Shown piece after piece: positions 46,954 to 57,989 of a stretch of 64,000 bases of DNA. This stretch comes from Ciona intestinalis (taxonomy: Eukaryota > Chordata > Ascidiacea > Phlebobranchia > Cionidae), in NCBI RefSeq assembly GCF_000224145.3, contig NW_004190459.2, positions 62,001-126,000 of the forward strand. The letters run 5' to 3'. Each line of letters begins with the position of its first letter. Within the stretch, counting starts at the first letter, position 1. Below the pieces are notes generated by a model that ran no database searches, was not told where the DNA came from, and saw only the letters and a list, made by a program, of their open reading frames with translations. Both the position numbers and the translations under genes were made by a program.

Positions 46954-49780
46954 TCATTTTCCCAACCTGTCAAATACACTGTGCGATACTGCACCTTTAC
47001 CACGAAAGATTCCCGCAGAAGTAGTGCTTGATACAGTGTTACTTGAGATGGGTTTTGAAAACCTTGTGGGTTGTTTAATTCTCATCATGTCAGATCTTAG
47101 TCGGGGCAACTGTTTCATGCTCTTTGTTGCGACTTTGCTTCTCTCCATTCTGTCCATTCTCATACGAAGGTTGGACTTTGTAAGTGACTTGACACCTGGT
47201 TTAACCATTGTGCTGCTTACTTTACCACCAAGTCTGTCCATCACGTTAGATTTCCTTTTTATGGCTGGTTGATTAGTAACTCTTTTCATGATAACTTTCT
47301 GCTTCATTGTGCTCACAGATTTCGGCAGTGGCTTCATTCGCACAACAGTTTTAGGTTTCATCCGTACGGAATCTTCACTTGAAGTAACATCACTGACTCG
47401 TTGCACTCTAACTTTCTTTTTCACAGAATTTGACGAAGTGACGACAATATTAGGTTGATTTTTCCCAGCTGTTTTCACCATTTTCTTCACTGGTGCTTCA
47501 TCAGAAGGTGGCCCAAGTCTATCTAAGACACTTTTTCTCTTCCCAGTTTTTAATTTCTGTGTATCATTTACCGTTTTCTTGATTGATCTTAATTTTTCTT
47601 CAGTGGTATCATCAGTTGTTGAGACAACAGGCTCTCCCAATCGACGAAATACTCCAGCTGAATCTTCCGGAGTTGGAGCATCTTCTCCAAGACGCTGGAA
47701 CACTGATTTTGATGTGTCGGCTGTAACATAAAATTTTACTGTGAAAATTTACCTGTTGATGTTTAAGAAATAGTTTATTTTGGCAAAGTGGATATAGCCT
47801 GCCTTTTGACCAGATGTAGAGGTTCGAGGCTCGATAATGAAAGCGTTGTGTGACCTCGGAAAGGACACTTTACGGCAATTGTTTTAACCCAGAAATCCCT
47901 TACAGGTTGTCTTAACTATCGTCCATACATTACAAAAAAGTTACCAACACTCGTATGCTTCACTTATAAGACAAATAAAAATGTATTTATATGTCCAGAA
48001 CTGAGAGCAAAAAAATTTTAATTTAAAATAAATTATAATTCCACATCCTGTTAGTTATCAGTTTCCTAATGAATCACATCCGGTACAAGCTATATGTGCT
48101 CAAGTACCTATTCAAATTTGGAGTGGTATATGCGTGCAGAAAAAAACAAACAAAACATATTTTAGTAAGAAATAACTGTTGTGATTCTTGCGTTTTGACC
48201 CACATTAACAAAGAGCATTTTACAAGCACTTACCACTGTGCACAACTGAGTCAATTTTAGCAGCAACTGTTGAAGCTGAAAAATAATGTTTTCTGAAAAA
48301 GAGTTTTTTTGACAGTCTTAATAAAATTTAGAACAAAACTTACTGTCCATGTGGTTTGATCGATGGCCATTGGTTGGTCTGATAAGATTAGTGGTCTTTT
48401 CCCTTGTTACCTTGTGTTTATGAAACAGTATTATTGTTAAAATAGAGTTTGGTATGCAAAATGCAGTTTATAACAAATACAAAATTAACAAAAATGTATA
48501 TATTATTATATGAGCACTTCTACACATGCTAGTTCAGCACAACAATGTTCAACATAATTCCACTTATTTTTAAATTTAGATGTTATATGAATACCTAATT
48601 ATGTAAACAAAAACAGGTAAATATTATGGATATAAAAATGCTTTAGTTCACCTAAATACTTATTCTTTAAAACTGTATTATGTTAAAACACTAGTTTCTA
48701 AAAATGAAGCTATGCTGTCCGTGTTAGTTTTTATATATAGTAGGATGAGGGAAGATGGGACACCTTTAACACGTGATATCCAAATGTCCTGAACAGGTTT
48801 TAAACATTTTACAACGGCCTATAGGAGTCCTGGAAATACAGTTTTATATTTCTTTAAATGTTCTTTGTTTACTATCAAATGCGACGAGAAAGGAGAATGA
48901 AAAGGTGTCCCATCTTCCCCCACCCTACTATATTATACAGTAAAATGTATTTACTATTTACCTCATCTGATACAAGTTTAGCTTGCTTCAATATTGCAAT
49001 AACATCTCCCATTGCTTTTATTCCCATTTCTAACAAATATTCACGATTCAAATCCCCCAAGATTTCTTTCTGTATCCTAGAGCAAAGTAACTTTCATTTA
49101 CAAACTATATTAACATAGTATTCAGTATAAAACATTATGATTTAGTTGTCTATATTAAAACCACGGGTTGTGACTTGAAAGATATCTTGAATATTACACC
49201 TAATGAAATCTGAAATGTTTACTAAACAGGAATAAATGAGTAATGACAATATTAGTTTTAAACAAACCAACTTTCAGTTTTGAGTAAAGGTAAAACATTT
49301 GTAAATGAGTCAAATTATTTACAAAGAGGTAAAACTGAGGTGGTATTCTCCTCGTCTATCGATTAATGTTTGTTGGTTGGGGTCACTATGGTTACCTGCC
49401 ACTAAAAAAAAGCCATGTATAATTTAGTCGGTAGACAAGATTCGACCGCTGTATTTACATAGCTGAATTAAGACTTAGACATACCATTTTAAGAACAAAG
49501 TTTACATAATAGATTTGTGACACACTTACCTGTGGTCACAAAATAATATCGCATATTTCATATCCAATCCTGATGGTATGCCGGCGTCTTTAAAGAAACC
49601 TATCCATGTGCTGACTGCAATATAAGATATAGTTTAATATTGACTATTAAGCAGATACATAAGTTGATAAGTATAATATAACAATGTTAATAAGCCAATT
49701 TAAATTTTCAAACATGTCGCAAAACTTTTAACGCTAAGAATTAAAACAGGCTTATAAAACATACCTGTTGGATCAGACAT
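46954..49780 (-). CDS. C19orf47: C19orf47-like SAM-domain protein
   Basis: Homolog of a conserved nuclear protein of unknown function. Six exons: 49780-49765, 49614-49530, 49076-48962, 48410-48344, 48275-48234, 47720-46954. All phases agree and total 363 aa. The N-terminal SAM-like domain reads STWIGFFKDAGIPSG, then IQKEILGDLNREYLLEMG and GDVIAILKQAKLVSD, matching the human pattern closely. The rest is low complexity and basic, with repeated F/V-x-RLG motifs (VFQRLGED, VFRRLGEP, VLDRLGP, VMDRLGG, and VFDRLGK as the last residues), which the human protein also carries. A SINE lies in the intron next to the last exon and a MITE in the intron near 48.8 kb. Its molecular role is not known. Confidence 0.88.
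47780..47900 (+). mobile_element. tRNA-derived SINE with intact A and B boxes
   Basis: TGGCAAAGTGGAT (A box, about 47791) and GGTTCGAGGCTCG (B box, 47821-47833) are spaced as in a tRNA gene. A body with CGGAAAGGACACTTTACGGC follows, recalling the other SINE copies. No full tRNA cloverleaf or acceptor pairing is apparent, so it is not a tRNA gene. It lies in an intron of the C19orf47-like gene on the opposite strand. Confidence 0.6.
48733..48932. mobile_element. MITE copy, full length
   Basis: Left end TAGTAGGATGAGGGAAGATG, right end CATCTTCCCCCACCCTACTA, flanked by TATA on both sides. It has near-perfect terminal repeats over about 28 bases. It is in an intron of the C19orf47-like gene. Confidence 0.9.
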
Positions 49781-50155
49781 AGTTTTGACTTGTTGTATCT
49801 TCAATGAACAAATTACTTCTTACAGTACGTTATATACTAATGCAAATCACTTTATTAGCTACAAAGTGTGGAAAGAAGTAGTCATTAGGTGTTGATTTTG
49901 CACTTTCACAGCAGGATACTTGTACTCTGTAGATGTAGACTATAGATACACAGCATGTGATTTTGACAGTTAATGGTTAACAGTTAACACATGGAATATT
50001 GGTACAGAACTCAAGCAGGTTTAGGTACTGAACATTCAAGGTTATTAACTGAAGTGGGAGGCCATTGTTACATTACATTAGTGTTAAATTTACAGGAATA
50101 ATTTCAAAAGTAAGTTTTTAATACAAATAGGAAGTTTATGTGGAACATACATTAA

Positions 50156-50161
50156 TTTATT
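50156..50161 (-). promoter_or_regulatory. Polyadenylation signal of MRPL51
   Basis: AATAAA on the minus strand, about 30 bases past the MRPL51 stop codon. Confidence 0.5.
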
Positions 50162-50191
50162 TTATAGTCATCAGTTTAGATAATTGCCCTT

Positions 50192-50662
50192 TCAACCTCT
50201 GGACTTTTTAACTCTGTTTTCAAGTTTCATTAAATATTTAATCCTCTTTTGCATTGCATTCATATCTTCAATATGCATATGGTGGCCAAGCATGGACCTT
50301 TTCTTTAACAACATGAACAGTTCTCTTTGATTTGTTGCTCTTACATAACCAGGTCCTTTGCAAAATAGTTTTGGTGTCAAAGTAACATCGTTTCCCAGAA
50401 CAGCTAGGTAGTCATACATTCCAAAATAAGCTTTCTCTCTTGACAAATCGTCCTCAACCTTTGTAAGTGGAACATTTGGCATCCATGTTTTCGTTTCTCC
50501 GTTTACCTTCGCTTTCGGCCATTGGTCAGTGTTTATCCAGCGTTTTTTAAAACGTCTTGAAGTAGAGTTTAAAGTTAGTGTACTTGATAACTGGTTTACA
50601 GGATTGTAGAACCAACCAAGAGGTTGCAGTATGATTCTTGATGTAAGTTTCAAACAAGACAT
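50192..50662 (-). CDS. MRPL51: Mitochondrial large ribosomal subunit protein mL51
   Basis: A structural protein of the mitochondrial large ribosomal subunit. One uninterrupted exon of 156 codons. The N-terminus (MSCLKLTSRIILQPLGWFYN) is basic and hydrophobic, as expected for a mitochondrial targeting sequence. The conserved core follows: KAYFGMYDYLAVLGND, then PKLFCKGPGYVRA, KKRSMLGHHM and MNAMQKRIKYLMKLENR, in the same order as human MRPL51. It is somewhat longer than the human protein (128 aa), the excess lying ahead of the core. It is 411 bp upstream of the C19orf47-like gene on the same strand, wider than typical tunicate operon spacing. AATAAA follows 30 bases after the stop. The single-exon structure is unusual among these intron-rich neighbours but the frame is intact. 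Confidence 0.92.
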   Translation of the reverse strand: MSCLKLTSRIILQPLGWFYNPVNQLSSTLTLNSTSRRFKKRWINTDQWPKAKVNGETKTWMPNVPLTKVEDDLSREKAYFGMYDYLAVLGNDVTLTPKLFCKGPGYVRATNQRELFMLLKKRSMLGHHMHIEDMNAMQKRIKYLMKLENRVKKSRG

Positions 50663-51921
50663 TCGGGTTACGCTGGCTCAACACCTGTATTGTAGTCTAA
50701 AGTGTAAACAAAACTACGTTAAAACGAACGTTGTAGTAATTTATACTGATAGGAGGTGTAATAACGCTAATGGTAAGCATGAAACTCATTAAAACTGTCG
50801 AACTATCTGAATCCAACAACGCTAATCTTGCCCTCGAGCAGAATTTGAAATGTTCGCCCCCGATTCGTAAACGATTTTTTTACGTTTTCTATTATTACCA
50901 CCTGTTAATAAAAATAGAAATCACACGAGATGAACACATATATTATTATATTGTATCTGTGGTCAAGTGAACATCACATATTTTAACACGTTTTCTGACA
51001 TCTTATTCATGAAACCTTACATGTACTGCCATTACCAATAATACCCCTTACTGTAAAATTTACAAAACACAAATCATGTTATTTACTTTTATTTACAACT
51101 TGAGGATTTATTCTGGCTACAAATATAAACAATAGGAAAAAAAATTCAGTTCAAAAATTTCTCCATATTTTTGTTCTAAAATAAATCATAATTATTGATT
51201 CAGTTACAACCACAAATTTTATATGGTTGTTTTGGTAAAGTACATACGGCCAAAAAAGCACCAGCTAAACATTTTAAGTCACACTTTTGATACAACAAAT
51301 GCAATATACATATGCATGCATGAATATTACTTAAGAGTTAAACCGTACCTAAAGCATGGTTTTGGTAACTTGGTTTTTAATTACTGCGGTAATACATATT
51401 CGCTGAGTAGGAGAAATAGTGAGACTATGAGTGTAAAATAGTAAAAACAAAGGTTTTGTAAAGTGTACACTTATATCTATCATGGATGTAATTTGCAGTT
51501 TTGTTTATAAGGCACCACATTACATCTTCTGCTCATAGGACTTTAATTTCGATTTAAAAACCATAAAAAGAAAACACCTAACAAAGAAATTCAAGACATT
51601 AAAATGAAGTTCATGTCACCAGGCATAATTCTGTATCAGATTACATAAATATTACAAACATGCAAATGAATTTACCAGGCTACTGTCTGTTGTAAGTTTG
51701 TGTAATGTACATAAGGTTTAATTTGGCTTCTACTAATGACACAAATTCAAGTGCCCTTTCAGTTCCAAAAGTAGAAAATGTTATTTTCCAACAACACTTG
51801 TTAGTAATATAAGTAACATTAGGTGAAGAATGTGTTTATAAAGCCTGTATTAACGTATCAAGCAACATTTTAATGCAAAGGTTAACATCTCCATCTTAGT
51901 TATGTTTACATAGGAAGATGC
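50663..51921. other. MRPL51 promoter side and FLOT1 3' flank
   Basis: No gene is supported. Minus-strand AATAAA hexamers around 51088-51093 and 51107-51112 could end a long FLOT1 3' UTR. Open frames at 50770 and 51223 have no family match. Confidence 0.4.
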
Positions 51922-54900
51922 TTAATGTCCCTTTATTTTCATAGCTTTTGACATATTTACACCAGTAAGCTTCTCGATCATTTCTGGCAGCTTAGCAACC
52001 ACATCCAACACCTCTCCTGACAACTTAGCCGCTCCAATCTCTCCCTTGCCAGAAGATACCATAGTGATCTTCCTTGTTGTAGCAATAGGAGCGGCCACCT
52101 CTGCCGCAACCTTGGGCAGAGTGCTCAGAACCATATCAACCATAGCAGCCTCCTGGTAATCTTTCCACGCATCAGCTTTCTTGACCATCTGTTCAGCTTC
52201 AGCCTTAGCACGAGCCTCGATAGCAAAAGCTTGAGCTTCTCCCTTCATTCTGATAGATTCGGCTTCAGCTTCTGCTTCAAGAACAACTTTGTTTCTTTCT
52301 GCTTCAGCAATGGTCTCCAATCTAATATGTATTGAGTTAATATGTAACATCAAAGTACAATCACAGGTGTGGCTTCTGTGTTTAAAACATGTAACCCTAT
52401 TTATTTGCGTAAACACACTAATTCAAATTTTACCAGGTTAGAAGTTTTTCATTAGTTCAAAGAAAAAGTATACACAATGTAAAAACAAGTATAAAGTTTA
52501 CTTCTACGTTTGGATGTTGAAATTTAAGTGGATGCAGGACATTGAGTTGAAAAAATCATTCACTATATTTTAGATATGATATGACCATGTTTTAGACTGT
52601 GACCTTTGGTCGAATGTTTCGAATCATAAGCCTAAATAAATGCACACATAAAAAAAGATTAAAAAAACTTGTTGATCCATGAATGTTAAATATTATAATA
52701 TATACAGAAACTTATCAAAGAAAAATGAATTTCATAAACAAATAAACTTTCATAATCCCATTGGTAATATTTTTTCCATGACAAAATAAAGAAATGATAA
52801 CAATTACATTTAACACATATTTAGTAATAAACTGCATTAAACAATTATAACTTGATTAAAGAACACCAAATAAAACACTAATTTCACAACTTTTCTTGCC
52901 TGTATTTTTCAGCTTCAGCCGGTTTCTTCACTTGAGCTTCCAGTTCTTTCTCTCTCCTCAGGATCTCTTGCTCCTGGACTTGAATTTGTTTGGATCTTTC
53001 TTCAACCTTGATCTGCATCTCTGCTTCTTTGATCGATTGCTTTGAAATTGCAGCTTGAAGATCGTAAGCAAGCTCAGATTCGGCTTTTTTAGTATGAACC
53101 TAAATTGACAATTTGTTTTGTATTGAATACCTATAGTGTCATTCTTTAAAATACACAAATTTTTACCTTTGATTGATACTTAATATTCAATTAACTTTAA
53201 TCGATTCAAGGGCATACATATGCACAAAAAAGCAAAATACACATATTAGGTTTCTATGATTAAATATGTGCATAAGGTTTCATTGTCAGCAATATTTAAA
53301 TAGAACAACTAATGATCTAGGCGTTTTATTCTAATCAAAAAATATAAAACCAATTTACAAATACTTAGCATATCCAACAATTAGGGCGTAAGGTTTGCGG
53401 GATAGGCCTAGTGAAAAGTGTTTTTAAAACTTCAATTTGAAATTCGTTATGAGATAACATTGGCTAGGGCATTAATTAATACATAGTTTTATTGTAAAGG
53501 GTGTTTTATTTATCAGTTGTAATAGTTATTAAAAATTTGAATTATATAAATTTTGAAAAATTTATTTACTTATTGTTATAGTATTCTTTACTATTCTATC
53601 TACATGTTAGCAAGCAAAATATATAGACATAAACAAATATTATATAGATGGATACATTTTATATTATAATGTATACAGTGAACAGGATATATTCTTTCTA
53701 GCAAACCAACTACAGCAGTAATTATTAATTAACTGACTGATAAGGAAGTGATTATCATTTATTTCCTAGTGTTCTATTGCACAAAAGCCATGCATTAATA
53801 ATATTATTAATTATTCTATGTAAATAATATACAAAGCATACAACATATAAAAGTGAACAAATGTCCAAGAATTTTACGTTTTATAGAAATTTTGCATTGT
53901 AACATGCAATTGAAATATTGTATATATATTTTTATTTATATATACATTTGTAAACGTAGAAACCACACATTCAGGATTTCCATTACAAATAAATTAAACA
54001 TGAGGAAAACAAACAAAGCAGAGAACTTTAAAATAGGAACAAGTCAGATGTTCGTTGCCTAATATCTGGTCAAGCAAAAAATATAACTTACATAGGCCAT
54101 ATATCACGCGCAAACAACTATTTGTATAAAATATGTTAAGAATTTAAGTTTAGTCATTTGTTTACTCACAAATAGTGTGGCAAATGCAACAGCAGCAATT
54201 TATGTATATATATATAATAATAAAAATTCACAATAACCCAATTACTAATTGCAAGCTAAGGTAATGGACTACTGTGTAATTTAAATGGGGAAAATCAACA
54301 ACATAAATACAAGCATTAAACCTTACCTCAATATCATAAGCAGCTTTCTTAAGATCATAGTCTCTCTTTGCTTTTGCGATCTCCGTGTCATTCTCGTAAC
54401 GAACCTTCATACGATCTTGGTTGGCAATCGCTTCCTTGATCCCGGCATCCCTCCTCGACTCTGCCTCTCCAATCTTTGCATCTCTCTGAACTTGAGCAGT
54501 TCGTGTTTGACCAAGTGCAGAAAGATATCTGTGGTATACATAGGCGTCACATTAAGGGTGCTTGGGCCTGGGGTCACCATAACTATATAATAGACATGAT
54601 ATGAGGTGTTTTAGCACTCCAGTTTTTTATCCTAATACAGAACTTACTGACCCTGCAGTTAATTACTAGTCTATACAAACAGCCAATAACAAGGGCCAAA
54701 TAATACAGTACTCGGCACATTAATCAATGAAGATCCACATGTTTCTGATAGTACAGACCATGTTTTATCCAATTACCTAAATGCATTATTTGGATGTAGG
54801 AAACTAGTAAGAAACTTAACAAAATCATGGAATTACTTTTTCGCTTCATTAAAATTTATGGCATTTGCGGCAAAAAAAAGCTACTATCTCTTACTGTGGT

Positions 54901-55909
54901 ACATTGGTAATGTACAATAGTACAAAAATATATAACTACACATCTAATTAGTAATTACCCTTCATTATCAGTAACATCCTTTAGAGTGTACGACACTACT
55001 GTAATGCCCATCTGAATAAGATCAGATGATGCAACTTCAAACACATTTTTTGCAAACTTTTTTCGATCTTGGTAGATTTCTTCCACTGTCATGTTGCCCA
55101 TGATTGCTCTCTGATGACCTAAGTGTAACGCAAAATTTTTACAGAAACTTGTATAGCCAAAGGCGCCAAACCTTGGGTGGCGGGGCAGGCAGGCGTACAT
55201 TAAAGTTTTCTGCACTGCAGTAATTAGTAAACATTGGAACCAATTGGTTAAGATTTGTTTAACAGTAATAGGCATTTAATTATCCCAGACACCCCTACAT
55301 TTTAAAAAGTTTGTTTTCAAAGACTGCATTACATGTAGATCAAAAAAAATTGAACTGTAAATAATTTTTCGATTTCTGTTAGAAACGCTGCACTAGTATA
55401 TTAAAACTGAAATAAAATTCTGAAAAATGTTGCTCACCTTCAAGGGTTTCAAGAGCAATGTTGTGAATCTCCTGCTCAGTCTTACCAAGGAACTGCATGC
55501 AGGCATTGGCAAGCATATCTTGATTTTGCCCTTGGATTTTAACCTGGGCAACCCCAATGCATGAGATGGGCACACCCTTTAATGTGTTCACCTGAAAAAA
55601 TCCCAAAAAATATTCACCCACAAAGTAACATACATGGACACATGGTAACTCATAAGCTGGCACGAGGTGTATGAACACCCGTGTTATAGCGACTGTTGTT
55701 TACCAGCCACGCAAAGATATTGCAAGTTACATTCATTTGTTTACCTCTGTAGAATGAATCTTCAATGTCATTGTGTTAAGCGATATTCTCTGAAGTCGTT
55801 GAACCACCGGCCACTTCCAAACCCGGCCACCAGGAACCATAAGTGGTCGACTATGCATACAACCAGACACAACCATGGCTTCATTTGGTCCACACGTTTC
55901 AAAACCCAT
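51922..55909 (-). CDS. FLOT1: Flotillin-1, complete
   Basis: A membrane-microdomain scaffold protein of the inner plasma membrane and endosomes. Six exons: 55909-55745, 55591-55438, 55118-54959, 54528-54327, 53099-52900, 52321-51922. Phases agree throughout and total 426 aa, against 427 in human. The SPFH/PHB domain begins [12 protein letters not shown] and runs through [15 protein letters not shown] and [15 protein letters not shown]. The flotillin coiled coil with EA repeats follows ([36 protein letters not shown]), then the C-terminal [21 protein letters not shown]. Cys6 near the N-terminus and a Cys in the VSGCMHS loop are candidate palmitoylation sites (inferred). The intron between exons 5 and 6 starts with GC (TACAG/GCAAGA) rather than GT. 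It is closer to FLOT1 than to FLOT2, the usual sister gene. Confidence 0.95.
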
Positions 55910-57989
55910 TTTAATTATTTTACTTTATGTATGATACAAAAAATAATCTGTGAATAGAAGTGTAAACTATTTAGGGTTTGAAAACATCCTTAATGGACCG
56001 CCTTACCACTGAGACACAGCAAAAAAGTTTGGGAGGTTTACTATTTACAGTGTGCCCATTAATGTGTTAGGCCTACTGTGATCGAAAATAATGAAACAAT
56101 AATCAAAAGACAGAACAACGAACAAAACAACATTCAAAAGACAACAAAATAAATAGGAAATGGATGTGACACTACACCTTTATTGCTAACAATGAAACAA
56201 ACAAATTACCAAAGAAAAACCATACAGAAGGTCTTTATTTTAATTAACACTTTCCATTAACCTTTTTTACTAATGTGGAATGTAAATATATAAGTATAAA
56301 ATATCAAAGCTATTAAAGAAGTGGAACACAATATGTTAAGTGATATGTATACTTTCAAAACTATGCAGCATCAAAGCAAAACTTTATTGCAAAAGTGCAA
56401 ATAAACATTTTTTTATAAAATATATAACCCTCTCTGGTACTTGTTAACTGTTAAATTACAGAACATTGAAATATATAGATTACCATTATAAAATAACAGG
56501 TACATTACATATCCTAATTTAACCCAAACAGCAACTGCATCAACAAAAATTAAACTAAAACTTGTTTATTTTCAAAGTTAACACTACCTAAAAATGCTAG
56601 GTAAGTAGCTAATATAAGAATTTCGGTCGCAAACTTTTTCTGTTGATCCCGTGGAATAATACTGAAAAATTTAAATCACGAGAGTCATGTGTTTACGTGC
56701 GTTACAATCCTGCGGTTCACACCCCCGATAAAACACAAACAGTCTCCCAGATAGGGAACTGACATACACCGTAATAGAAACATGATAAACAAGAATTCAC
56801 TTCAAAATCATTTTTTACTTATTTTTATCTGTATCAACGTATCGTTTATAATTTGATATAAACCGAAATACTTGAATCAAAACTTACTATATGGATAGAG
56901 TCCGTATATAAATACGGACTGTTTATATACCGACTCTGATATGGGTGTCTTAAAAAGACACACACAGTTGAACAATATCAGTTACTACTGATTTTATCCA
57001 ATGACATATTTATCATATACCACAGTATCAGTCCCATAAAAGTATTAGGAGTATTTTCAAGCCATTAAATCACTTAAATCTCCCTTACAATCTTTCTGCT
57101 GTACATGTTTTTTGCAACTTTTCTGTATTTATATCATGAACATAAATTAGCAATTGAAATAGCAGATGTTATTAAGATTTTTGGTTTAATCTAATGCTTC
57201 AGTATTCAACACAAATTTACTTGATTTTTATTTAATTATGATCTAATAATGCGGAATAAAATTACATCACAAAACAAACTAAGTGCTAAAGTGACTACAC
57301 TTTTACAGTTTAACTAAAACAAATAGGCACTCATGCACATTCCAACACAATATAGGCACTATAATAGTTGAGGTTGGTAAACCAATTCATACAAAAACAT
57401 CATTAAAAATATTGGGAAACAAGATTTGTTCAACATGAAAACACACGTACTTGATGTGACTTGAAAATGTAACTAAAAGTTAAATGTTTGCTGTATGCAA
57501 GTGATATACTGCATGGGTTATGCTAGATGTGTATAATGACATTGAATGATAGTTTAATAGAATTATCACATGTGCAAATTGAAAAAGGGTTTCTGTGTGT
57601 AATTATTATATGCACAACTGGAATTCAGCTGGTACCTAACCGGAACACTATTACAAAAGCTTCGAGAATGCTTTTAGTAATAAATATTTGAAACCCAGAC
57701 TGTGATAAGTTTAATTGCTTAGTTATCTCAGTTAACTTATATTTCTACCCTAGATATTAATATAACAAATTTGACATTCTGTGTTGATATTACCACATTC
57801 TTTTTTAAGTAGACTTCAATATAAAAGTAAAATCACTAAAATATTTGACATTAACGTACAATAATTCAAAGAAACGATATTTCCAAGTAGTTAAAAAGTC
57901 TAAATCTAGGATCGCATGTGGTGTTTCAGTAGCAATCAATCTCATTCCTAAGTAACAATGCTTCTTATCGCTCTTGAATTATTCTTGCA
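55910..57989. other. Intergenic between CCDC170 and FLOT1
   Basis: About 2 kb, AT-rich, no exon supported. It should hold the CCDC170 3' UTR (right) and the FLOT1 5' UTR and promoter (left). The one structured element is the palindrome at 56899-56920. Confidence 0.45.
56899..56920. repeat. 9-bp-arm palindrome
   Basis: AGTCCGTAT and its exact complement ATACGGACT are separated by ATAA. An outer AGAGTC/GACTCT pair (about 56897 and 56932) extends it imperfectly. It stands about 1 kb upstream of the FLOT1 start codon. Confidence 0.6.

Noticed and set aside
47788..47834. A tRNA gene at 47.8 kb
   Set aside because: A and B boxes are present, but there is no acceptor-stem pairing or clear anticodon stem, and a SINE body follows directly.
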